A stretch of 64,000 nt of DNA. It comes from Pseudomonadota bacterium. Lineage in GTDB: Bacteria; Pseudomonadota; Gammaproteobacteria; Burkholderiales; Thiobacteraceae. The translations under genes were made by a program, and so were the position numbers. The stretch covers positions 39,714-103,713 of the forward strand of contig JAKANO010000012.1 of assembly GCA_021812385.1 (NCBI GenBank). The letters are read 5' to 3'. The notes below the pieces were generated by a model, which worked only from the letters and a program-made list of their open reading frames with translations, ran no database searches and had not been told where the DNA came from. Below, one piece after another: positions 33,612 through 41,996 of the stretch (positions are counted from its first letter, which is position 1; every line of letters starts with the position of its first letter).

Positions 33612-34735
33612 TGCGTGTCGTGATGGCAGGCCCTTTGCCGCCGGCGATCGGCGGCATGGCCACTGTGATCGATGACATCAGCCGCACCAGCCTCGCGCGC
33701 GAAGTGGAACTGATACTGTTCGATACCGGTAAACAGACCCCCGCAGGACGCTCGTTAACGCAGGCAATAGCCGCGCGCTTTGCACTCTGGCGTGCATGGT
33801 GGCAGGCATTGAGTCCCGCAAACCGTACCGTAGCGCATATTCATACTTGCAGCTTCTTCACTTATTTTTTGGACGGGGTATACGTATTGCTTGCGCGTCT
33901 GCGTGGCGTACCGGTGGTGCTGCATGTGCATGGTGGGCGCTTCGACGCTTTTCTAGATGAACTTTCCCCCTTTGCGCTGGGCATTGCGCGCTTCATCGCG
34001 CAGCGCGCGACACGGTTAGTGGTGCTGTCCGGTGAGTGGGAGATAAAGCTCGCGGAGCGCCTGCCTGGTGCGCACCTGACAGTCATAGAAAACGGCGTAG
34101 CTGAGCCGCAGCTTATTGAGGTAAGCAAGACTAGTGGTGAAGTCATCGTATTGTTCTTGGGAAACTTGGGTCAGCGCAAAGGCGTTTGGGACCTTGTCGC
34201 CTGCGCCGGGCAATTGCCTTCCTCGGTGCGCTTAGTGCTGGTGGGCGGAGAAGAAGACACTGGTATCACCGAGCGTGTGCGTGCTGAATTGGAGCAGCAG
34301 GGCATCGAATCGCGTGTTGAACTGGTTGGGCCGGCGGTGGGTGAAGCCAAATTTCGCTGGTTGCGCAAGGCCGATATTTTTGTGCTCCCGTCCTACGCTG
34401 AGGGCGTGCCAATTTCCATGCTAGAGGCGCTTGCCGCTGGGTTGCCTGCAATTGTTACACCGGTAGGCGGTATTCCTTCCGTATTGCAAGATGGCGAGCA
34501 TGCGCTATTCGTTCCGCCGGGAGATCGCGTTGCTCTTGCCGGGGCTATCACCCGGCTGGCGGGCGATGCGGATCTCCGCTCGCGCTTGGGGGCATCGGCG
34601 CGCCGACATGTTTTGGAGCGTTATGGAATTGAATGTACGGCGCAGAAATACCTTCAATTGTACGAAAGTCTAAAGCCTGGCTTGATCAACCAGGATATGA
34701 AACCCGGGACCGAAGATGCCGGAGCAGTGCCATGA
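33608..34735 (+). CDS. GT4-type glycosyltransferase
   Basis: This 375-aa GT-B protein has MAGPLPPAIGGMATVIDDI at the N-terminus, VVLHVHGGRFDAF in the acceptor half and PSYAEGVPISMLEALAAGLPAI in the donor half. The start at 33608 overlaps the preceding stop codon (ATGA). An ATG immediately after it is equally possible. Sugar specificity is unknown. It is the last in the tightly packed run that begins at the amidotransferase. Confidence 0.87.
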   Translation: MMRVVMAGPLPPAIGGMATVIDDISRTSLAREVELILFDTGKQTPAGRSLTQAIAARFALWRAWWQALSPANRTVAHIHTCSFFTYFLDGVYVLLARLRGVPVVLHVHGGRFDAFLDELSPFALGIARFIAQRATRLVVLSGEWEIKLAERLPGAHLTVIENGVAEPQLIEVSKTSGEVIVLFLGNLGQRKGVWDLVACAGQLPSSVRLVLVGGEEDTGITERVRAELEQQGIESRVELVGPAVGEAKFRWLRKADIFVLPSYAEGVPISMLEALAAGLPAIVTPVGGIPSVLQDGEHALFVPPGDRVALAGAITRLAGDADLRSRLGASARRHVLERYGIECTAQKYLQLYESLKPGLINQDMKPGTEDAGAVP

Positions 34736-34845
34736 GGATCGCGCCGGGATATCGAGTGCGCCAAAGAATTAGTTTGGCAAACGCATGGTATAGCTGTTGT
34801 GTGCGCTTGAGATATTGTTTTCTTTATAAACCTTCTGAGGATTAG
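34732..34845 (+). CDS. Possible 37-aa basic peptide, translationally coupled
   Basis: An ATG overlapping the previous stop (ATGA), with GGAG seven bases upstream, opens a 37-codon frame. It encodes an arginine-rich, cysteine-containing peptide (start MRIAPGYRVRQRISL). I recognise no family. It could be chance, since the region is otherwise a 130-bp gap before the sulfotransferase. Confidence 0.25.
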   Translation: MRIAPGYRVRQRISLANAWYSCCVRLRYCFLYKPSED

Positions 34846-34865
34846 CCTATTTCGGCGGTAGTTAA

Positions 34866-35714
34866 ATGATGGACGTCTCCCAACCAACCACCGGTCATGA
34901 TGCGCGCAGTCTAACAACGCGTATTCGCCGTGGGGTGTGGCGCACAGGCAAATCTTTGCGCCAGCATTTGCTGCCGCATCCCGTCGCTCAGCATGTGTTT
35001 GTTGCTGGTATGCAGCGTTCTGGAACCAATCTTTTGATGGATGTGCTGGATGCCAATGTAGGGACCCAAGTATTCCATGAAACCGACCCACGAGCTTTTG
35101 AACGGTATGAAATGCGCGATCTTGCCGTAATTCAGCAGCTAGTTCAGGCCTGCCCTGCACCAGTGTTCGTGATCAAGGCGCTTTGTGAGCTCGATCGAAT
35201 CAAAGTCCTGATGGAGACGTTCAGCCCCGCAAAAACTCTTTGGGCTGTCCGCGACTGGCGCGACAGTGTCAGCTCGGCAATCAAGTCCTTCTCAGGTTTT
35301 GTGCTGCAATGGCATCGGCTTGCGAATGGTTATGCGAATGACTGGCGCGGGCGCGGGATGTCTCTTGCTACGCGCGAATTGCTTGCTGGGCTTTATCATG
35401 CTGACGCCAGTGAAGCAGAGGGTGCAGCTGTTATGTGGTTTTACCGCAATGTGCTGTTTTTCGAGCAGCAGTTGGCCGCTAATGAGAACGTACTGGTCGT
35501 CTTTTACGAAGATCTGGTTCAGCACCCCATGCGCGAAGTTGCAGCAGTCTATGAATTTCTTGGCTTACAAGGTTTTAATGGCGGGATTGCAAGACGCATA
35601 CATGCGCGCTCGGTCAAGCATCGCAGCCCGCCGGATATTTCACCTGCGGTTGTGGCTCTGTGTGACGAACTGTTGGAGCGCTTTGTGGCGTTGCGGCAGA
35701 GGGCAGGTCAATAA
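34866..35714 (+). CDS. PAPS-dependent sulfotransferase
   Basis: This 282-aa protein has the PAPS 5'-phosphosulfate loop GMQRSGTNLLMD (Arg51-Ser-Gly-Thr54), a WAVRDWRDSVSS region that fits the 3'-phosphate site, and YEDLVQHPMREVAAVYEFLGL near the C-terminus. It would transfer sulfate to a hydroxyl or amine, most likely on the polysaccharide judging by context. No PAPS-synthesis genes are in the window. The stop shares one base with the start of the next gene (TAATG). Confidence 0.88.
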   Translation: MMDVSQPTTGHDARSLTTRIRRGVWRTGKSLRQHLLPHPVAQHVFVAGMQRSGTNLLMDVLDANVGTQVFHETDPRAFERYEMRDLAVIQQLVQACPAPVFVIKALCELDRIKVLMETFSPAKTLWAVRDWRDSVSSAIKSFSGFVLQWHRLANGYANDWRGRGMSLATRELLAGLYHADASEAEGAAVMWFYRNVLFFEQQLAANENVLVVFYEDLVQHPMREVAAVYEFLGLQGFNGGIARRIHARSVKHRSPPDISPAVVALCDELLERFVALRQRAGQ

Positions 35715-37099
35715 TGCCGGTGACCGCATGGCTCTCTCGTGCAGTTTTTCGCGCACAGGAAGCGGCGATGCAGCGCCCCACCTTTTCTATGCTCGCCGAA
35801 CTTGAGCGCACGCAATGGCTGTCGCGCGCGAGCATCGAGGACTATCAGTCGCAACGCCTAAATCAATTGTTGGCCTGTGCGCTTGCGCATAGTCCCTGGC
35901 ACGCCGGCCGTCTGCGTGCGGCGTGCCTTGATGATGCTGTAAGAACGGGCCGCGTGACACTGGCAGACCTGGCCCGCCTACCCCTCATGGACAAGCGCGA
36001 TGCACGAGAAAATGTCGAGAACATCGTTTGGCGCGGCGTGCCGGGCGGGGTCTATAAGTACACCACCGGCGGATCATCCGGCGAGCCGCTTATTTTTTAT
36101 TTTGGCCGCGAGCGCCAGGCTGCCGATGCCGCGAACCGCATGCGCGCGCATCGCTGGTGGGGCGTAGAGCCGGGCGATAAAGAATTGTATCTATGGGGCG
36201 CGCCGGTCGAATTGAACAAGACCGATCGCATCAAAAACTTGCGCGATCGGCTGCTCAATCAACGTCTGCTCAATGCGTTCGAAATGTCGCCGGCGCGCAT
36301 GGATGAATATTGCCAAATTATCCAGCGCTGGCAGCCAGGCTGTTTGTTTGGCTATGCTAGTTCGCTGGCGTTATTGGCCGCGCATGCCCAGGCCAGAAGC
36401 TTTCGTTTTTCACTGCAGGGCCTTAAGGCGGTATTCGCCACCGGTGAGCCGCTATATCCGCACCAGCGAGAACTCATCGAGCGCGTGTATGGTGCGCCGG
36501 CCGCTGTTGAGTATGGTTGCCGGGATGGCGGCTATCTCGCGCATCAAGTGCCGGGCGGACAATTGCTGCAGATGAGTGAGACCGTCATCATCGAGGTGCT
36601 AGATGAAGCCGGACAGCTGGTGCAGCCCGGCGCAATGGGCGAGGTCGTCATCACCAACTTAGCCACCGCCGCACAACCATTCATTCGTTATCGCACGGGA
36701 GATCAAGCACGCCTAGGCTCTGCGCCGGACGCCGGCGGCCGTGGATTGCATGTACTCGAAGAAGTGCTAGGGCGGCAGACTGATTTCGTGGTTAGGGCAG
36801 ATGGCACCTTAATGCATGCGCTAGCGCTGATCTATGTATTGAGGGCAACGGAGGGTGTGGCACAGTTCAAATGTATTCAACACACGCCGACGGATTTGGA
36901 GGTATGGGTTGTCCCCAATCAACATTGGAATGAAGGCTCGGTTATGGCAGTTATTGCTGGACTTCGTGCCCGGATGGGTGAGAGTCTGCGCGTGGATATC
37001 AAGCTCATGGAAGCTATTCCTGCCGAAGCCTCGGGGAAGCATCGTTATGTGGTTAGCCATGTGCGCTTGGGGAATGATCTGCGCCAAGCAGTTACGTAA
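35714..37099 (+). CDS. CapK/PaaK-like adenylate-forming ligase
   Basis: This 461-aa member of the phenylacetate-CoA-ligase/CapK family has the AMP-binding loop TTGGSSGEP near residue 120, an FATGEPLYPHQRELIERVYG region and an IRYRTGDQ motif near residue 320. CapK-like proteins occur in many capsule loci, but their substrate is not established; activation of an acyl or amino acid group for glycan decoration is an inference. It is the last gene of the first plus-strand block. Confidence 0.85.
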   Translation: MPVTAWLSRAVFRAQEAAMQRPTFSMLAELERTQWLSRASIEDYQSQRLNQLLACALAHSPWHAGRLRAACLDDAVRTGRVTLADLARLPLMDKRDARENVENIVWRGVPGGVYKYTTGGSSGEPLIFYFGRERQAADAANRMRAHRWWGVEPGDKELYLWGAPVELNKTDRIKNLRDRLLNQRLLNAFEMSPARMDEYCQIIQRWQPGCLFGYASSLALLAAHAQARSFRFSLQGLKAVFATGEPLYPHQRELIERVYGAPAAVEYGCRDGGYLAHQVPGGQLLQMSETVIIEVLDEAGQLVQPGAMGEVVITNLATAAQPFIRYRTGDQARLGSAPDAGGRGLHVLEEVLGRQTDFVVRADGTLMHALALIYVLRATEGVAQFKCIQHTPTDLEVWVVPNQHWNEGSVMAVIAGLRARMGESLRVDIKLMEAIPAEASGKHRYVVSHVRLGNDLRQAVT

Positions 37100-37280
37100 T
37101 TGAAAAGAAGCGCTTCCCTGCGAGTGCGGGTATTCGAGGCGCTTATTAGCGGCGAAGTTGGTGTAGAACGTATTTTATAATGTAAGTTGGTTTGCTCTAT
37201 GTTGGCTTCGGCATTCCGCATTGATTTTATGTGAGCTCCTTCCTGCGAAGAAGCCGGTTGTTGTATAGATAGGATGAGCC

Positions 37281-37424
37281 ATGGAAGCATTGCTGTTTCT
37301 GTTAGATATATGTGCCATGTTTCTACTTGTGCGCTGGAGCGCAAAGTCAGGATCAGCCCCTGCTGAAGTAAAAAAAAGAAAGCCTGCTCCAGGGCAGCCA
37401 TTCAAGCATCGAGGAATGAGATGA
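37281..37424 (+). CDS. Small membrane protein (47 aa)
   Basis: The frame encodes 47 residues. The start MEALLFLLDICAMFLLV forms one transmembrane segment (about residues 3-19), followed by a basic, proline-rich cytosolic-looking tail (KKRKPAPGQPFKHRG). AGGA lies six bases before the ATG, which is a good ribosome site. It precedes the O-antigen-ligase-like gene by about 50 bp in the same direction. I do not recognise a named family. A 181-bp gap without another gene lies between it and the ligase-family gene upstream. Confidence 0.55.
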   Translation: MEALLFLLDICAMFLLVRWSAKSGSAPAEVKKRKPAPGQPFKHRGMR

Positions 37425-37476
37425 TGTTGCGGCAATTTTGCCAAGGCAAGCGCGCGCCCTTGTATTGGAATACCCT

Positions 37477-38790
37477 ATGCGCGACATAGTATTTATTTTA
37501 GGTTTTCTCTCTATGTTGCCCTTCGCCATTGGGAGGCCGCATGTTGGGGTGTTGCTTTGGTGTTGGACGGCTTTGCTGGTTCCGAATTACTACGTGTTCG
37601 GTTTTGCTAGCCCTATCCCCTACAACTTAATCGTTGCAGTATTGACTCTTCTGGTTTGGCTTTTTTCCAGGGAGTCAGTGCGTGTCCCCCTGAATCCAAC
37701 GATATTTTTTCTCGTGTTGTTCGTGTTCTTCGCGACCATATCGACAATATTCGCGATTGGCGATCAAAGTGTTGCATGGGGGGAGTGGGAGAAACTCGCG
37801 AAAATTATTCTTTTTGCCATTGTTGTTAATAGCATCATGAATACCCGTGCTAGGATCGAAGCATTGGCTTATGCGATTGTTCTTTCGTTAGGGTTTCATG
37901 GGATAGTCGAGGGATTGAAGTTTTTGGGGTCTGGGGGAGGGCATAACATAGTCGGTCCAACGAACTCCATACTAGGTGATAACAATCAATTTGCACTGGC
38001 AATGTTGTGCACTTTGCCGCTGGTGTTCTATCTTTATTGGCAGGCTAACTATCGTATCCTTAGAATCGGGGTTATAGGTAGTGCCGCGATACTTTGTTTT
38101 ACAGTCGTCGGCACTTTTTCGCGCGGGGGTTTGATAGGTCTTATAGCAGTGGGTGGCTGGGCTTTTCTGAATAGTCGGCGTAAGGTCAGGTATCTGGCTT
38201 TGGCGATACCTTTGGTCATTATGCTTGTTTCCTTCGCGCCCGCCCGGTGGTTCGATCGCATGGATACGATTGAAACCGCGGATCAAGACGCCTCTTTCAT
38301 GGGGCGAGTGATCGCATGGAAACAAAGTACTTTGATTGCGCTTGATCACCCAGTGTTGGGTGGTGGCTTTCATGCTGTTCAGGATTATTCGGTGTGGAAG
38401 CTGTATAGCTATAAATTTGAAGACTTGAATTTCATTCCGACAAACAAACCAGATCCCTATCGTGCGCATGCTGCTCATAGTATTTACTTTCAAGTTTTGG
38501 GCGATCTTGGTTTTGTTGGATTAGCTTTATTTTCCTTGCTTGGACTGGCAGCTTGGAGAAATACTGTTGTAGTGATGAAGAAAGCAAAAGGTCGAAAGGA
38601 TCTTGAGTGGGCGGGGCAACTAGCCCAATACATTCAATACTCACTAATCGCGTACTTTGTGTCGGGTGCTGCCTTGAGTATGGGCTATTTTGAATTAATG
38701 TATGTACTTTTTGCCGTGCTTGCGTCTTTGCGCCAAATTGTAGATCAGGCGCATGACAGGCCTGTGACTTCTATTGATGTTGGTCGGTGA
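37477..38790 (+). CDS. Exosortase-A-associated O-antigen ligase/polymerase-like membrane protein
   Basis: This 437-aa protein has 10-12 predicted transmembrane segments. It begins MRDIVFILGFLSMLPFAIGRP, the typical opening of the exosortase-A-associated 'O-glycosylation ligase' family. The Wzy_C-like loop is visible as HPVLGGGFHAVQDY and HAAHSIYFQVLGDLGFVGL. It is the likely polymerase or ligase of the polymer. The ATG at 37477 has GGAA six bases upstream. The GTGA junction couples it to the acyltransferase gene. Confidence 0.87.
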   Translation: MRDIVFILGFLSMLPFAIGRPHVGVLLWCWTALLVPNYYVFGFASPIPYNLIVAVLTLLVWLFSRESVRVPLNPTIFFLVLFVFFATISTIFAIGDQSVAWGEWEKLAKIILFAIVVNSIMNTRARIEALAYAIVLSLGFHGIVEGLKFLGSGGGHNIVGPTNSILGDNNQFALAMLCTLPLVFYLYWQANYRILRIGVIGSAAILCFTVVGTFSRGGLIGLIAVGGWAFLNSRRKVRYLALAIPLVIMLVSFAPARWFDRMDTIETADQDASFMGRVIAWKQSTLIALDHPVLGGGFHAVQDYSVWKLYSYKFEDLNFIPTNKPDPYRAHAAHSIYFQVLGDLGFVGLALFSLLGLAAWRNTVVVMKKAKGRKDLEWAGQLAQYIQYSLIAYFVSGAALSMGYFELMYVLFAVLASLRQIVDQAHDRPVTSIDVGR

Positions 38791-39902
38791 AGCAAATTAT
38801 TCAGACCAACACTTTTTCTGAAAAACTTCAAGGCAGTTTCGACGCCTTCAAGGGTTTGCTCATCATCATCGTTATCATGGATCACAATGACTTTTGGCGA
38901 TCAATTGTCCCCGATCCATTCAAACCATTGACCGCCCATGTGCTGGGTTTTCTAATCTTGCCTTTTCTTGTACCAGTAAAACCCCCCTCCATTCGGTTTT
39001 TTCGCGATCGTTTGATCCGATATTTAGTGCCGTTCTGGTGGGTGCTAACAATGGCGGCAGCGCTTTATTATTTGATGTTTCAAAGTGGGCGAGATATTAG
39101 TACGGTCATTTTTGATTGGTTCATGGCGGCTACAGTAGGGAGTGCTTTTCTTGTGAAAGCATCCTCTGGCTTTTACTACCTGTGGTTTCTCCCAAGTTTG
39201 GCGGGGTTGGTCATCACATTAACGTTCTATCAATCGCTGAATAGATCATGGCAAAGAGTGTGTACGGTTTTGTTGTTGTGTTGTCATGTGGCCATTACCG
39301 CATTTCCAGGGATGCTCCTTAAGTATGTGCCGTTTGGATTTATGATTGTTTTGTGGGTTTTCCCACTGGGGCTGCTAATGCGTTGGGCGGTCTCAGACGG
39401 CAATATTTATCGTGCTCGGCTCCTGATTTTGGCAGCCTTCATCTGCAGCTATGTTTATCTCGTACTCATAGGGAAAAACCTTGAAATAATGACCCTAGAC
39501 CTCAAGCCGATCGCAGATCCATTGTTGTTTTTCTTGCAGGATTTAAACGCAATATCAGGTGTTCTTGTCTTAATGTGGCTAGCAACGAAACTAAACAAAT
39601 TAAGATTCTTGAACTTGTTTGGAAAACATTCGCTCATGGTATATCTCTTGCACCCATTAATTTTTTTATTGGGGTTTAAGATACTTGGCTTGTCAACCGC
39701 AAGCTTAGGGAATGGGCAATTGTTAACGGCTGCTGCCCTCTCAGTAACCCTGACCGCGCTTGTCACGCTCGGCATTGCGCTCGGCATTGCGCGAATTCCC
39801 ATTGCACGAATTTGGCTGACCCCAAAGGGATGGGATGATTGGGGGCCTGTGCTGTTGGCCCAAAATTGGAAAAGCAGTTTCCAGCAGCAGGGCGGATCAT
39901 GA
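38787..39902 (+). CDS. Acyltransferase family 3-like membrane protein
   Basis: This 371-aa polytopic membrane protein has about ten hydrophobic segments. The first part, FDAFKGLLIIIVIMDHNDF, corresponds to the acyltransferase-3 motif (KG...xxH), and GKHSLMVYLLHPLIF near the C-terminus is also characteristic. It would O-acetylate or otherwise acylate a surface glycan. The start is GTG overlapping the previous stop. It is convergent with the following minus-strand gene, 85 bp away. Confidence 0.8.
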   Translation: MKQIIQTNTFSEKLQGSFDAFKGLLIIIVIMDHNDFWRSIVPDPFKPLTAHVLGFLILPFLVPVKPPSIRFFRDRLIRYLVPFWWVLTMAAALYYLMFQSGRDISTVIFDWFMAATVGSAFLVKASSGFYYLWFLPSLAGLVITLTFYQSLNRSWQRVCTVLLLCCHVAITAFPGMLLKYVPFGFMIVLWVFPLGLLMRWAVSDGNIYRARLLILAAFICSYVYLVLIGKNLEIMTLDLKPIADPLLFFLQDLNAISGVLVLMWLATKLNKLRFLNLFGKHSLMVYLLHPLIFLLGFKILGLSTASLGNGQLLTAAALSVTLTALVTLGIALGIARIPIARIWLTPKGWDDWGPVLLAQNWKSSFQQQGGS

Positions 39903-39987
39903 CGGCAATCGGGCAGTCGCTTTCACCGCTATGACGCAACTCAAAGGGATTGATCGCGTCAACCGGGTTTCTTCGCCAAATGAACTT

Positions 39988-41820
39988 TCATAGGTGTCTG
40001 GCTTGTAGCCATTCCTCGAGAATGACCAAGTTCCAGACCATGGTGCCGTAGTAAACCGGGTGCACCTCGGCATGCATTTTTTTGAGGTTCTGGATGTACG
40101 CAGGGCGTATCCAGCCCCGTTTGGAAATGGCCTCCAGCCGGTCGTAGACCAGTTCCTTGAGCGGGGGGTGGGACAAGGCCCACGGGCCGAATGGTAAACC
40201 AAAGCCATGCTTGCTCTTGTTGATAATGGAGTCCGGCAGAAAACCGCCCAGCGCTTTTTTGTAGAACCACCGGAGCTGCTGGCCGCGCACCTTGTCCGAT
40301 GGGGGCAGTTTGCATGAAAACTCCACCAAGTCGTGATCCAACATTGGAAACACGACTTCCACCCCGGCGGCTTCTCCCATGCGGGTCACTTTGCGCAGAT
40401 CGTTGTCGGCCAGGGTGAATTTCATGTCCAAATGCAGCATGTGATTGATGGGGTGGGTGCTGTCGGTGTCGGAGTAGGTTTTACGCAGTTCTTCAATGGG
40501 CGCGCTGGCGTCGATGTTTGCAAGAAAACCCGCTTCAAATAATTCACTTAAAGGCTGCCGATGCAGGAAGTTATAGGTTTCCAGTCGATCCGGCAGCGGC
40601 ACATTGGCTTGCTGGATGTAGCTTTGCAATTTGCGCAGCGGCATTAAATGTTGTGCGAACGGAAACGAAAAGGCTAAAGGCTCTACCAGGCCATGGCGCA
40701 TCCATGCGGGGAGGGCTGCGTAATGTTCGAATAGCATTTGCTTGGCATAGCGCGCATTCCCGCCGAAGATTTCATCCCCGCCGTCGCCGGCGAACATGCG
40801 GGTAAAGCCGTCCTCGCGTGCTTTCTTCGCGCAATAGTAGGTGGGAATGGCAGAGTTGTTGGCGAAGGGCTCGTCATACGCTTTTGCGATGACCGGGATG
40901 GCTTCGACGATATCTTGCGGTTGCAGGTAATATTCGTGGGAGCGCAGGCTGAAATGTTTCGCCGCGATGCGGACATATTCCATTTCGTCAAAGCCTTGGT
41001 GCTCGAAGCCGATGGAGTAGGTGTCCGTCGTGTTTTTCTGGAGGCGGGCAAGATATCCGGCGACGGTTGAGCTGTCGAGCCCGCCGGAGAGAAATGCGGC
41101 CGAAGGTGTTGCGTCCACATGGCGTGCAACGGACTGTTCCATCAATCGATGCAGATCGTGCTTCTTATCCTCGAAGGAGGCGTGGTTTTCATCGCTGTAA
41201 CGGTGACGATGGTAAAATTCGAGGCTGGCTTGCGCGCCATCTAAAGCGACGTATTGAGCCGGCTGGAGTTTCGCGACCTTCTTGAAGACAGTTTGGGGCG
41301 AAGGAATGGTATGAAAGTAGAAAAAATTGAACAACGCCTGCGGATCAAGCGCTTGTCCAACCAGCGGGTGTGCAGCAACAGCGCCGGAATGGCTGGAAAA
41401 CACCAGGCCGCCATTAATCTGGGCGTAACTCAAAGCATGGATGCCAAATGGATCGATAGCGGCCATGACCCGATCGCCATCCATCACAACCAGGCTGAAG
41501 TTCCCTGCCAGTTTCTTCAGGACATTTTTCCCCTCGCGTCGCCAAGCCTGTGCAAGAGTGCTGGCTGCGCCACTATGGCTGGCTTCTGCAGCAAGTGCCG
41601 CATCAAGCCACTGGGGCCGACCCATGACGACAGCGCAAAGCCCTGCAGCAGCGTAATGCGAAACAGGATAAACGCCCTGCCTGACTGCAACAGCAAAATG
41701 GGGTTCGACCGCAACTGCTGTAATCGTCTCGAATCCCGCCGCCTTGCCCATATCAGCCAGAACTTCGTTCGCGCGATCGGAGTGAAGCCCTGTGCCGCAC
41801 CAACCGACAAATCCTGTCAT
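39988..41820 (-). CDS. Asparagine-synthase homologue lacking the glutaminase cysteine
   Basis: This 610-aa AsnB-like protein starts MTGFVGWCGTG, so the nucleophile Cys2 is replaced by threonine. The glutamine-binding NGEIYN motif is also absent, with CAVVMGRPQW in its place. The ATP-pyrophosphatase site is intact (SGGLDSS, residues 245-251; AGDGGDEIFGG). Such homologues (for example lasso-peptide cyclases and beta-lactam synthetase) form amide bonds without releasing ammonia from glutamine; which reaction applies here is unknown. It has its own divergent promoter region with a sigma-54 site and faces against the flanking plus-strand genes. Confidence 0.88.
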   Translation of the reverse strand: MTGFVGWCGTGLHSDRANEVLADMGKAAGFETITAVAVEPHFAVAVRQGVYPVSHYAAAGLCAVVMGRPQWLDAALAAEASHSGAASTLAQAWRREGKNVLKKLAGNFSLVVMDGDRVMAAIDPFGIHALSYAQINGGLVFSSHSGAVAAHPLVGQALDPQALFNFFYFHTIPSPQTVFKKVAKLQPAQYVALDGAQASLEFYHRHRYSDENHASFEDKKHDLHRLMEQSVARHVDATPSAAFLSGGLDSSTVAGYLARLQKNTTDTYSIGFEHQGFDEMEYVRIAAKHFSLRSHEYYLQPQDIVEAIPVIAKAYDEPFANNSAIPTYYCAKKAREDGFTRMFAGDGGDEIFGGNARYAKQMLFEHYAALPAWMRHGLVEPLAFSFPFAQHLMPLRKLQSYIQQANVPLPDRLETYNFLHRQPLSELFEAGFLANIDASAPIEELRKTYSDTDSTHPINHMLHLDMKFTLADNDLRKVTRMGEAAGVEVVFPMLDHDLVEFSCKLPPSDKVRGQQLRWFYKKALGGFLPDSIINKSKHGFGLPFGPWALSHPPLKELVYDRLEAISKRGWIRPAYIQNLKKMHAEVHPVYYGTMVWNLVILEEWLQARHL

Positions 41821-41957
41821 GTAAAATGCCCTTTAGATATGTTTTTATTCGTGAATATGGAAATGTTATCGTGTTCAACGTGATTTGTCAGAAACATGCT
41901 TGGCAATTGTTGAAATGAAGGTCTCTGTTAGGCATTGCAAATTTTCAGCTTATACCA

Positions 41958-41973
41958 AGCAATTTAGTTGCCA
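41958..41973 (-). promoter_or_regulatory. Sigma-54 promoter for the second asparagine-synthase homologue
   Basis: Read on the minus strand, TGGCAACTAAATTGCT matches TGGCA and TTGCT of the sigma-54 consensus with exact GG-N10-GC spacing. It lies about 140 bp upstream of the ATG at 41820, inside the 176-bp gap shared with the divergent MBOAT gene. It resembles the element upstream of the main EPS operon and suggests a shared RpoN regulon. Confidence 0.65.
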
Positions 41974-41996
41974 AAACAAATCTCAGAATAAAAAAT

